Origin: Halocatena marina
GTDB lineage: Archaea; Halobacteriota; Halobacteria; Halobacteriales; Haloarculaceae
Assembly (NCBI RefSeq): GCF_023276375.1
Contig: NZ_JALLPK010000001.1
Coordinates: 806,001-870,000, forward strand
Reading direction: 5' to 3'
Length of the DNA: 64,000 nt
The notes under the pieces were generated by a model, which saw only the letters and a program-made list of their open reading frames with translations, did not search any database and had not been told where the DNA came from. Numbering within the stretch: the first letter of the stretch is position 1; every line of letters begins with the position of its first letter. A program made the position numbers and the translations under genes. Below, piece after piece: positions 55,788 through 64,000 of the stretch.

Positions 55788-56227
55788 AGATTTGATAGAT
55801 GAACGCCGGTGTTAAGAAAACATCCCTCTAGCGCGGCAACCTGTGTCGGAAATTTTCTTTTGACAGTGTTTAAATATCTATATATGAGTATGATTTCTAG
55901 ATGTCGTGTGAAGAATAAAGATGTGGTGATTGTGGATGGTTTCTCTGTCGCTGATTGTATACGGTTGTTGGTAGATAGGGAATTCTAGCAGAAGTAATTA
56001 AATATATAGCCGTGATTAAAGTGTCTGGTGTGAGTGCTACGCTGATTGCAGCACCGTTCTACTTAGCAACTTGACGGTGCTGTCGCTTCGAAAGGGGTGA
56101 GTTGTACTGTTACAGCTGAAAAATCGGTATCCGAACAATAGTACTGCTGTAAGGGTCGTGTTGTCTCTCTTTTAGTGACTGGTCTTCGTTTCACACATCA
56201 CCCGGTGTTCGAATCTGGGGTCCGCTA
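55788..56227. other. Intergenic region with an inverted repeat
   Basis: No gene is seen in this AT-rich stretch. It contains a perfect 9-bp inverted repeat (CAGCACCGT at 56049-56057 and ACGGTGCTG at 56074-56082) with a 16-base loop, downstream of the large Tat-exported gene. It may end that transcript or be a relic. Confidence 0.4.
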
Positions 56228-59200
56228 TCACGCTTTCCACGATTTGGAGAGTGGGATTGTGAAGTTGCCACCTCGTTTGAGAATATACTCGTACTTCGTA
56301 TTACCCTCCGAAAAGTCCTTGACTGTCGTTGTCTGTCCGACGGTGAGCAGCGCACAATTATTTGACACCCACTTTGCGTCCTTGATCTCGTACGCACCGT
56401 TTCGATTCTCGACGGCGTCTGCGTAGATCCAAGCACCAATCACATCTGAGAGCGAGCACTGGCCAGACAGTCCCTCCGTTATTTTTATCTCGATAGTGTT
56501 ATCGAGACAGAGGTCACAGGTAAAATCCGTTACCGTCCCCTCGATGCGCCCCGACGGATCGTCGATAAGCGGAGCGTTGCATCGTTGCGACTCCAGACAC
56601 ACTCCGTCGTTGAGATAAGCGTACGTCGGCGTTTGTTGATCGTCCTCGGTGTACACCGCGAACACGCCTTTGAACGAGAATACGTTCCCAACAGAGTGAG
56701 TCGTACTATGATCAGATGCACTAGCGACGTAGTCGATGCGTCCGCTTGTCAGCTCGACTTTCACTGCTCGTGCAGTCGGATCATCGCTCTCGACTGGAAC
56801 CGCACTGATCGATTCGATGAATCGGCTCTTTTCGTACGGTTCGATGACAGAGGTGAACACGGTTCGGAGAGCGTTCCCAGACCGGTGTGCGATGAGATAC
56901 GTAAACGCATCAGGGTTGTCTCCACGTTGTGGTGGGTCGCCTTCGGCGAGCGCGACAGTATCAGCATCCGCAACCATCGTTAATCGAAGATGCGGTCGAG
57001 TCTTCTCCGAGCGAACGTTCCAGTGGTCAGCGACGCTCCAATCGACGCTGAATGGCGGACTTGGATCATCGTCACACCGAACGTTGTACAGGTAGTTGAA
57101 ACCGTTCCCGACCGACTCGTTGTAGTCGGTATTTTTTCCGTGTCCGGGCTTTGGCACATCCACTCCAGCGTACGTGCCGCGTTGCTGTGCTGTGAGTGTG
57201 AGACCGTGCGTCGTGACGCCCGTTTGTGATTTCATTCCTTTCCATCCCTCGTTCGTTTCGAAGAACGCCACGGGCGTGCCATCCAGCTTGAAATCTTCGA
57301 AGAGAAGCCGGCCGATCTGGTTGTTGTCGGTCGCGCCAAAGACGCCCATCCGGTCATCGGTCGTGCTATCGAGTGAGAACGATCCTCTCCCGAGCGTCGA
57401 TCCATTGGCGGTGAGACCGACATCGACACCGATACCGGCGACGGAAACGGTGAGTTCGAGTTTACCGTCTACTGTGCAGGCATAACTCGAATCGTACGAA
57501 TCGGTTCCAACGTGAGTCTGTCCTCTGTATCTCTCGATTTCAGGCGGCGCGATGTCACGACCACGCATCCCGGACGTAACGGACACGCTGTCTCCACTCG
57601 ATTCTGTCGTACTGGTGTTGAATAATCCGATCCTCTCCCAGTTTATCTCTTCGTAATCGTCCCAAACTTCCGTCTCAGGGTAGAACAGCCCGAGCCGAAG
57701 ATTCGCATCGCGAGACAAACCGATACCGGCACACACGTGTCGACCCCCCATATCTTGACCGAGATAGACCGACTGATTGATCGGCCATCGAGCGCCCAAC
57801 AGTGCAGCATCGATGGTCACGCTGGCCGTCGTCTCTCCGTCTGATCGAACGGCGACGCCACGCCAATCACGCGTGTTTGGAGACGTGTTAATGAGTTCTA
57901 TGGCGCTGTGTTCGGTCGTTCTCGATCGACGGCTCGATACCCTCCCTCCCCCATCGTGAAGAACAAGCGACTCGTAGTTTTGTTTTGCCTTCTGTGTCGA
58001 TCGGTTGGTCTCTGTCTGTGCTCCATGAAAGCTGAAGTGGTGATCGTGTCCGCCGTCTACCCGGAAGAAATCGACAGCGTAGGAATCGTTTTCATCAACT
58101 GTGATCTGTGCCGTGGTACGCCGGTACTGATCGACTTCCTCATAGACGTTCGAGGCGTCGACATCGAACAGCTGTACGCGGTCTGTGTGATCGAAATGCT
58201 TCGGTGTCGAAACCCACTGCTTCTCTTGTTCGTGCTTGTTGACGAGGACCGTGTTGTGGCTGATAGTGTTTGCCGTCCAGTTCCACCGCTTTGGCCAGTC
58301 GCCGGTTTTTTCTGGATATCCGAGATCCGGTGAAAGATCCAACCCATGAGCGAACACGCCGATGTTCAGGGTGTCGCGGTGGCAATGGCTGGTTCCGTAC
58401 CCGACGTCCGGACCGTATCCGTTTCTGCCATAGTAGGTCCAGATGGCCCGTTTGCTCGACTCTGTGGTACCTGCACGGAGAGCGGTGAATCCGAATCCAG
58501 CGAGCTGTCGACTATCGAGTTCGAGTGGGCCCGCTGCATCGATACTGCGTGTCACTGCGTCAGTGACAGCGTTTGGTTCTCGATCAAATATCCCTCCACG
58601 GAGCCCCTGAGTAGTGTTGCTGTTTCTCAGATGAATCCACTTGGCAAGCTCTGTCCCGCCGTAGATTGTGTGCGCCTGCACAAGATTATCAATCGGCATC
58701 ATCTCATCGAATCCTGGGTTGCCGGCGTGTTTTGTATCCCCGAGCGAGGGTACGTATTTGTTGAGAAAGACGAGCGACTCCTGTTGATCGATCATCTGCT
58801 TGAAGAAGGCGTTCTCGGTAAGATCAGTTCCCGAGTAGGACTCGTATTCGTTCAACACTTGCCCGACGCTCTGAACCGCACTTTTCACGAGGCTATTGTA
58901 GTGGATACTCCCCTCGAATGGGAACCCATCCCGGTCGAACATCCCGAGAAGCGACGGCAGGACATCGCCTCCCGTGACTCTCCACGCCCCCCACGATGAG
59001 TCATCGCCCGTATGTTTGAGTCCTCCCTCTTTAAAGAGGAAGTCGATCGCATCGCCAGTGTATCCGTTTGGATCATCCTGCACAACTGCCGAGACGGCGA
59101 GTGTGGTCTGGTGTGAGCCAAAATTACCACGAATCTGCGCTCTCTTAATCGCTGGCAGAACTTCCTGCACCAGTCCCGTCTCAATGTTTGAGCGAATCTC

Positions 59201-60292
59201 GGTGACACTTGTTTTGGGTGTGAGTCCGCTGAACTCCGTCGTTTTTCCATCGAGAAAGGAAGTGAGCTTCTTATCACCTGTTTGTGCCGGAAATACAGCA
59301 TCGTACGCGATCAAGAGCTCCTTGATCCAGTACGATTCCCAGATCGACCCGATCTGTTTCCCGCGTCCCGTTCCCCCGTGTCCCGGGTTCGGAAACCCGT
59401 TCTGTGCCGTGTATCCTCCATCATCGAAGTAAACGGTGTTCTGAAGGGAGAACTCGGGGTAGACATCTGCAACGCGATCAAGAATTACAGAAGCGGCACG
59501 GGCGTATTTCTGCTTGCGCGTGTAGAGATAGGCCTCGGACAGTGTACCTACCAGTGACCGATATCCGTAGACGACCATCCAATGATGTGTCCACGCGACC
59601 GGTACCCAGCGTTGACCGGCTGTCCCGATATCGCCGTTCGTGTCGACCCAACCCAGCCCGTCGTCGACACCCCACTTTTTCCCTTTCTCCGGATGCTCTT
59701 CATTTACGAGGTGAGATTCGTCCGCGAGCTCCGGATCGAACGTTCCTTTGTCGTCCAGCCCGCTTTGACGATACGCCTCGAAGTCGTTCGTCGGCAGTGT
59801 ATACTTCCCGTTGGTGATCTTCCACTGTTTGCCGGGCTCAGTCGCGGGCTCGATTCCGTCGACCGGAAATTTTGCTTCCCACTCGCTTGATTCAGGCGGG
59901 TGACTGGCCGTCTGTCTCGCGAGCCACGCCGATCGCGGGATGTTTTGTGATCCAACGTATCGCCAGAGATCATCGAGTGTAAAGTATGAGAGAATAGTAT
60001 CCGCGGCCGCGACTACGTCGTCTCGGACCGTCTTGGCCCAGTCATACTTCTGGATGTTTTTGCGTGCTGCTTGGCGCTCTGATGATGTGTAGTATGTCGG
60101 TCGAGATTTCCCCGATCCCGACGCTGTCTTCGCTGTCGCGTTCTCCGAAGACGCCAATAGCCCGAGAGTTGTGATGCTTGAGGCCTTCATGAAATTACGA
60201 CGATTCACAGGCGAGCTGTCGGCCACGCATCCAAGATTACGAGAATCCGTTCCGTTCGCACGAATACGACACTTCTCGGCTGTATCGACCAT
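56228..60292 (-). CDS. Giant Tat-exported heparinase-II/III-like polysaccharide lyase
   Basis: This 1354-residue protein begins with a Tat signal (NRRNFMKASS at 30-39, a short hydrophobic stretch, then NATA at 51-54). The N-terminal half is an alpha-toroid of the heparinase/alginate-lyase type with NFGSHQT at 390-396 and FPFEGSIHYNSL at 457-467, which could hold the catalytic His/Asn and Tyr. A heparinase II/III beta-sandwich follows with HCHRDTLNIG at 636-645 and TISHNTVLVN at 676-685. After residue 850 a second long beta-rich part, with a Cys-containing end, has no match that I recognise. It is far longer than usual members (600-900). The likely substrate is an acidic polysaccharide outside the cell. 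Confidence 0.78.
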   Translation of the reverse strand: MVDTAEKCRIRANGTDSRNLGCVADSSPVNRRNFMKASSITTLGLLASSENATAKTASGSGKSRPTYYTSSERQAARKNIQKYDWAKTVRDDVVAAADTILSYFTLDDLWRYVGSQNIPRSAWLARQTASHPPESSEWEAKFPVDGIEPATEPGKQWKITNGKYTLPTNDFEAYRQSGLDDKGTFDPELADESHLVNEEHPEKGKKWGVDDGLGWVDTNGDIGTAGQRWVPVAWTHHWMVVYGYRSLVGTLSEAYLYTRKQKYARAASVILDRVADVYPEFSLQNTVYFDDGGYTAQNGFPNPGHGGTGRGKQIGSIWESYWIKELLIAYDAVFPAQTGDKKLTSFLDGKTTEFSGLTPKTSVTEIRSNIETGLVQEVLPAIKRAQIRGNFGSHQTTLAVSAVVQDDPNGYTGDAIDFLFKEGGLKHTGDDSSWGAWRVTGGDVLPSLLGMFDRDGFPFEGSIHYNSLVKSAVQSVGQVLNEYESYSGTDLTENAFFKQMIDQQESLVFLNKYVPSLGDTKHAGNPGFDEMMPIDNLVQAHTIYGGTELAKWIHLRNSNTTQGLRGGIFDREPNAVTDAVTRSIDAAGPLELDSRQLAGFGFTALRAGTTESSKRAIWTYYGRNGYGPDVGYGTSHCHRDTLNIGVFAHGLDLSPDLGYPEKTGDWPKRWNWTANTISHNTVLVNKHEQEKQWVSTPKHFDHTDRVQLFDVDASNVYEEVDQYRRTTAQITVDENDSYAVDFFRVDGGHDHHFSFHGAQTETNRSTQKAKQNYESLVLHDGGGRVSSRRSRTTEHSAIELINTSPNTRDWRGVAVRSDGETTASVTIDAALLGARWPINQSVYLGQDMGGRHVCAGIGLSRDANLRLGLFYPETEVWDDYEEINWERIGLFNTSTTESSGDSVSVTSGMRGRDIAPPEIERYRGQTHVGTDSYDSSYACTVDGKLELTVSVAGIGVDVGLTANGSTLGRGSFSLDSTTDDRMGVFGATDNNQIGRLLFEDFKLDGTPVAFFETNEGWKGMKSQTGVTTHGLTLTAQQRGTYAGVDVPKPGHGKNTDYNESVGNGFNYLYNVRCDDDPSPPFSVDWSVADHWNVRSEKTRPHLRLTMVADADTVALAEGDPPQRGDNPDAFTYLIAHRSGNALRTVFTSVIEPYEKSRFIESISAVPVESDDPTARAVKVELTSGRIDYVASASDHSTTHSVGNVFSFKGVFAVYTEDDQQTPTYAYLNDGVCLESQRCNAPLIDDPSGRIEGTVTDFTCDLCLDNTIEIKITEGLSGQCSLSDVIGAWIYADAVENRNGAYEIKDAKWVSNNCALLTVGQTTTVKDFSEGNTKYEYILKRGGNFTIPLSKSWKA

Positions 60293-60800
60293 TATGCCGA
60301 GTTAACACTATCAGGAAATAAGATTTTTGATCAAATAAATATAATATGTCTAAAATAGTGGCTGAAATATGACGGTATATTATATCTGAATGCATTTTTC
60401 AGTTCAGTGGAGAAAGCAGATAGAGGGCGCTTATCGAGAGATTTGTGAATAAAGATCTATTCTTTGGATTGAAAGGTATATTATTAGCAAAGAATTTTTA
60501 TTTGATATGTTAGTGAGTTAGGACGGTTGCTCTTCGTAGTGTGGCACTGTGAGCGATCGATGAGGAAAGCTAACAAAGTCTCAATCACTCGTCGGTGAGT
60601 GAAAATATATCTGTCACCGAACAACCCGACTCACGTGGATTTGCCAACGTCCTGTTTTCATTCGTCCCCCTCATCGTTGTTTTGCAACGGCGTACGTCGG
60701 GAGAATACTGTGGGGGATAACTCGATCGAAAAACGCGTTTAATGTGATAGAATACGTGATGAATGTGTGAGTAGATCGGAAGACAGTCGAATACTCTTTT
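60293..60800. other. Intergenic region
   Basis: About 500 AT-rich bases lie between the start of the large lyase gene and the next gene. No gene-like frame is seen; the lyase promoter should lie at about 60310-60330, where ataagattttt is a weak candidate. Confidence 0.35.
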
Positions 60801-61214
60801 ATGTCTGCTCACGAAGTGGATACGATGGCGACACGAACTACGGATCCGGAGTGGGAATACGCTGTGATCGGAACGACTCTCTGCGTTTCGGTCGGAGCCG
60901 TTCTGCTCGGCGTGTTCCAGCTTGTCGACGGCGAGTCAGTCGGTACTGTTCCACTTTTTTTCGGAGGCACCGGTCTCGGGCTTCTCATTTATCGCTGGTA
61001 TAGTCGGACGTGGCGAGCTGATGACGGGACCGATTCGTCTGTAACTGCTTTCAAAGACGATTCATACGCAGCCCTCTTGGAACGCTACACTCGTAACATC
61101 GACGATACGACGTCTGATGATCAATTTTTAGATATTCGACCTCCCTGTTCGGACGACGATGACGAACAGGACGAATCCACCGCAGAGCGCAGCATCGTCC
61201 CGAAGCGAAACTAA
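60801..61214 (+). CDS. Small membrane protein with an acidic tail
   Basis: This 137-residue protein has two hydrophobic helices (about residues 20-42 and 50-66), then a soluble tail rich in Asp with a run of four Asp near its end. The start is either ATG at 60801 or at 60825; the latter gives a cleaner N-terminus. No family is recognised. It may be a small haloarchaeal membrane anchor. Confidence 0.6.
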   Translation: MSAHEVDTMATRTTDPEWEYAVIGTTLCVSVGAVLLGVFQLVDGESVGTVPLFFGGTGLGLLIYRWYSRTWRADDGTDSSVTAFKDDSYAALLERYTRNIDDTTSDDQFLDIRPPCSDDDDEQDESTAERSIVPKRN

Positions 61215-61298
61215 CGCTGTCGATGGCACAACCCTATCTGGATGGGTAGTGGGAGAATGTACAACTCTGACTCGATTTGGAATTATCCTGTTGGAGAC

Positions 61299-61427
61299 TC
61301 ACAGTCCCGGCGCGATTCCGACGTACACGGCGATGATGTACAGGCCACAAATGGCGGCCAATACGAGGATGAGCAGGATAAGATAATCGAATGCTCCCTT
61401 GATCGTCGTCAGTTGTGGAATACGCAT
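61299..61427 (-). CDS. Single-helix micro-protein, 42 residues
   Basis: A 42-residue frame starts MRIPQLTTIKGAFDY and has one hydrophobic helix (about residues 15-38), ending in a short Gly-rich tail. It is short but clean, runs convergently to the preceding gene, and lies in a stretch with otherwise no gene. Its function is unknown. Confidence 0.4.
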   Translation of the reverse strand: MRIPQLTTIKGAFDYLILLILVLAAICGLYIIAVYVGIAPGL

Positions 61428-61913
61428 GTGGCTGTATACCGATTTGATCGTAATAACAACAACGGCATTTTATAACATCATATTGCCACTTCTATTGTAG
61501 AATTGGTCAATAATTAGCGAAATACGCGCTTCGCACGGACCATCCTCTTCCCGGTGAGAAACAAATGATCACACGCATCCCTGATCTCGACCGAAATCAT
61601 TATAATCTAACCTTAATAGGCAGCTAATAGATCACGAACTCTCGTACGTTGGGGTTTCTAGTCATCATTGAATGTAGGTAGCGAAGACGGTAATTCAATA
61701 CTAATCTCCTATGCTCCACTACGATGTAGGATCTAGCCAAGCTTAATAGTAGAGATGTACGCAAGCAGTATCCTCGAATGTCTGTTCACTCTCTCGGTAC
61801 AGAGCCGAAGTCATCCACTATGTGTACGGTATTATCTGTCGATGTTATGTATCCGAATCTATTCGACACGCAGAAATACTTAGATTTTTTTACCCATGGT
61901 TGTTATCCGTACC
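61428..61913. other. Intergenic region
   Basis: About 480 AT-rich bases precede the IS630-type gene. No gene-like frame, and no transposon terminal repeat was seen by eye. Confidence 0.35.
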
Positions 61914-62336
61914 ATGGACAAACTCGCCAACGTCACGGTTGAACGCCTTCGAGAGGCTCTCAACGAGGCTGAAAGCGCGAAGGCAGCAAAGCGTCTCATG
62001 ATTGCGCTGGCGTACAAAGATGGTGTTTCGGTAGATACACTGAGCGCTCGCTATGGACTGTCGCGTTCGACAGTGTATTCGTGGCTCGATCGCTTCGAGT
62101 ACCGCTCAATCGAAGAGGCAGTACACGACGATTCCAGACCCGGGCGGCCACCAAAACTCAGCGACAAACAGCAATCTGCGCTTCAGACTGCACTCGAATC
62201 ATCGCCCACGGACTTCGATTACGAGCAGTCATCGTGGACTCCAGAGCTGCTCCAGCAACACATTAAACGCAATTTTGAGGTGTCCTACTCATTAGGTCAC
62301 GTTCGTCGCTTACTCCGTGAAACTGCCAATCGATAA
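61914..62336 (+). mobile_element. IS630-type helix-turn-helix transposase part
   Basis: This 140-residue protein carries the N-terminal part of an IS630-type transposase: the HTH with VSVDTLSARYGLSRSTVYSWL, followed by a second helical domain ending SYSLGHVRRLLRETANR. The DDE catalytic domain that should follow is absent: the next gene-like frame is unrelated. Haloarchaeal IS630 elements can be split in two ORFs, but no second ORF or terminal repeats are seen, so this is a relic or a domesticated HTH. Confidence 0.8.
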
Positions 62337-62469
62337 CCTAAATGTTCCTTATGCGTACCCACTTTGTACCGGGTTCAAAGGCGTGTATACCGTGAATATG
62401 GTCTCATTGGTGGTTCTATGGAATATAGGAAGTCAATAACTTTCCTGAGATACCACCTATTCATCAGTG

Positions 62470-62607
62470 ATGTCCGAGTGGTTGACTGACAGTGATTGGG
62501 AGCGTATCGCGATGTTTGCGAATACTAGTATGCACGATCGTACCCCGGAGCTGCTGCTTCCAGAAGATGGAGCCGATATCGACGATACTCACCACGGTAG
62601 TACTTGA
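62470..62607 (+). CDS. Small acidic protein, 45 residues
   Basis: This 45-residue frame begins MSEWLTDSDWERIAMFANT and has MHDRTPELLLPED in the middle, followed by an acidic end. The WLxDxxW...FANT...RxPExLxP layout recalls a small conserved haloarchaeal family of unknown role. The Met start is clean, and the acidic composition is typical. Confidence 0.55.
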   Translation: MSEWLTDSDWERIAMFANTSMHDRTPELLLPEDGADIDDTHHGST

Positions 62608-62757
62608 GTGACGGTACACACAAGAACGGAAAATCGTTGATCGAACGGTACCGCTTCGATCGTCTATTTTGCGCTCGATACTGCATCTTTGCTACTACCG
62701 TCTCTGTGTTCTCAGATAATAGAATAGTTGGATTAGATTATTGAGCAATGAAACAGG

Positions 62758-63033
62758 TCACACAAGGTTCTCTGCTTCGATTGTCTGCCAGATTTCTGTC
62801 CCCTGTTCGGTGATTCCGTAAACTCGTCCCTTTCGACGATCTTCTGAAACGAGTAGCTCAACGAGCGATCGTTCTCGGAGCCGTCCAAGCGCACGCGAGA
62901 CATGAGATATCGAGATATCTGCGTCATCGGCTATCTGCGATGGTGTCGCAGGACCGACTGCTAGTCGCTTGAGAACGGCTACGCGATAATTAGAGCTAAT
63001 AACGAAACTCACTTCGTCCCAGTTTGGTGTCAT
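62758..63033 (-). CDS. Winged-helix transcriptional regulator
   Basis: This 91-residue protein is a compact winged helix: SNYRVAVLKRLAVGPATP, then SQIADDADISISHVSRALGRL and the wing with RRKGRVYGITEQGTEI. It resembles the MarR/ArsR-like single-domain regulators found in haloarchaea. No sensor domain or metal motif is seen. It is a single gene, and the target is unknown. Confidence 0.88.
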   Translation of the reverse strand: MTPNWDEVSFVISSNYRVAVLKRLAVGPATPSQIADDADISISHVSRALGRLRERSLVELLVSEDRRKGRVYGITEQGTEIWQTIEAENLV

Positions 63034-63460
63034 TGGGTGTCCTCCATGGTGTCACAGTCGTCCTCACAACGTCCCGTATTATCCGAATACAGGTTTAGTA
63101 ATATACCACGTACCACAGCAGTTGCGTGTGTCTACTTTTTGTTAGTTAAGTTAAATAACTTTGCCTTGCGAATCGTAGCTCAGCAGTCATCCTTACGAAG
63201 CGGGCGATTATTGTTTGGGACTAATTACTCCGGTAAAGGTCGCTGCTTCGCTGATCTTCGAGTATCACAGAGGATCATGTAACATATCCATTTGAGGAAC
63301 CTATTCATTCCTTACTCATACGGTAGAAACCGTATAACAATGCGCGAACACTGGCTGAAATCAGTTCAATGGGCACCCCGATAATCAATCCATTGAGTCG
63401 TTTGGCTCGCTCTTATCACTTCATTAGATCCAAAGAGTGCGGACGGGGGAGGCTTCAGAG
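63034..63460. other. Intergenic region before the DUF1616 gene
   Basis: No gene-like frame was found. AT-rich sequence with possible promoter elements; nothing else recognisable. Confidence 0.35.
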
Positions 63461-64000
63461 GTGGATACGGTGACAAACGCAACTTCAGAGCGGTCGTGGT
63501 GGCGTCGGCTCATCACTGGTTCGCTCCTATGGGAAACCATTCTCGTTATCGGTTTTGCAGTAATAGCCGATCTTGTTGTCCTGATGGTTGACCGTCCGCC
63601 CATTCGGGCAGTGTTCGGATTTCCACTCCTGTTGTTTTTTCCCGGCTACGCGATCCTGACAGTGTTGTTCCCAGGTCAGCCTCGTCGTTCTCGATACAAC
63701 ACGTTTGATCCACTCTCTCGGAGTATCAGCGGTGTCGAGCGAGTTGCATTGTCGTTCGGCATAAGTCTCGCGCTGATACCACCGATCGCGCTCGTCTTTT
63801 GGACGGTGAACGATCAGGGGTTCGGTGTCCGAGCCATCCTCTGGGTCTTCACTGCGATTATCACGCTCGGAATGATCTATGGGACGTACCGACGCTTTCG
63901 ACTACCAATGCGGGATCGATATCGCATCCCAGTCAGCCACTGGATGTCTGAGCTGCGGACAAACGGGTTCAGCGGGGGAGTGATCGGAACCCTTCTCCGG
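63461..64000 (+). CDS. DUF1616-family membrane protein, 5' part
   Basis: This gene runs off the right edge. The visible 180 codons show a polar start, two membrane helices (ILVIGFAVIADLVVL, then FGFPLLLFFPGYAILTVLFPG), and ERVALSFGISLALIPPIALVF for a third. The pattern matches the DUF1616 family, found beside glycosylation or surface genes in haloarchaea. The start is GTG; 63461 and 63470 are both in frame. The C-terminal part is missing from the window. Confidence 0.8.
   Translation, partial: MDTVTNATSERSWWRRLITGSLLWETILVIGFAVIADLVVLMVDRPPIRAVFGFPLLLFFPGYAILTVLFPGQPRRSRYNTFDPLSRSISGVERVALSFGISLALIPPIALVFWTVNDQGFGVRAILWVFTAIITLGMIYGTYRRFRLPMRDRYRIPVSHWMSELRTNGFSGGVIGTLLR

Noticed and set aside
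56196-56225. gttcgaatc motif suggestive of a tRNA T-loop downstream of the large lyase gene
   Set aside because: The bases on both sides cannot form a five-pair stem and no other tRNA arm is present on either strand.
63165-63215. A tRNA-like gtagctcagcag motif
   Set aside because: No second acceptor strand or T-arm follows at the needed distance, so it is not a tRNA.
1-64000. CRISPR arrays or long tandem repeats
   Set aside because: No regularly spaced repeats were seen on reading the window; a repeat-finding program would be needed to exclude small ones.

Overview
This window comes from a halophilic archaeon (class Halobacteria). The evidence is an archaeal TFB, RNA polymerase subunit L, two bacterio-opsin-activator (Bat) type HTH regulators, acidic proteins throughout, Tat rather than Sec export signals, a haloarchaeal-type GH42 beta-galactosidase, and many promoters whose TATA element lies about 28 bases before the ATG, as expected for leaderless mRNAs. 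Coding DNA has a moderate GC content for a haloarchaeon, while intergenic DNA is clearly AT-rich. I cannot name the genus safely. No rRNA, tRNA or CRISPR array was recognised.

Region 1 (0.5-18.6 kb) is a housekeeping and small-regulator stretch. It holds a PHP phosphoesterase, purL, a PIN/antitoxin pair, hisF, a Bat-type regulator with tiny neighbours, an NAD-dependent epimerase-like protein, DoxX, rpoL, a CPBP protease, an AIM24 protein, a CapA-like protein, a Tat/lipobox DyP-like protein, a DUF389 membrane protein, TFB, a zinc-ribbon protein, a cold-shock protein and a second Bat-type regulator. Region 2 (18.6-21.5 kb) is gene-poor: one membrane protein and a 1.5 kb AT-rich stretch with no convincing gene.

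Region 3 (21.5-55.1 kb) is a catabolic island for sugars and sugar acids. It has three enolase-superfamily dehydratases, four Gfo/Idh/MocA-type or 2-hydroxyacid dehydrogenases, two FAH-family enzymes, an HpcH aldolase, an SDR, a ThuA protein, a GH42 beta-galactosidase, a cupin, two MFS transporters, an Nramp-related transporter, a fused LutA/LutB protein with LutC, and two intact IclR regulators. A xylonate-dehydratase-like enzyme, a KdaD-like FAH enzyme and a Gfo6-like xylose dehydrogenase together match the haloarchaeal oxidative pentose pathway to alpha-ketoglutarate. The second FAH enzyme, the SDR and the Lut proteins would fit a diketo-hydrolase pathway that yields pyruvate and lactate from a deoxysugar; this is inference. 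The island also carries many relics: a truncated MalG-type permease, a methyltransferase with an internal stop, and a graveyard at 43.8-46.2 kb with an IclR fragment and a beta-helix fragment joined to the end of an oligopeptide-transporter ATPase. It has been rearranged repeatedly.

Region 4 (55.3-64 kb) holds a TRAM protein, a 1354-residue Tat-exported heparinase-II/III-like protein, several small membrane or unknown proteins, an IS630-type HTH remnant, a winged-helix regulator and the 5' part of a DUF1616 membrane protein that runs off the right edge.
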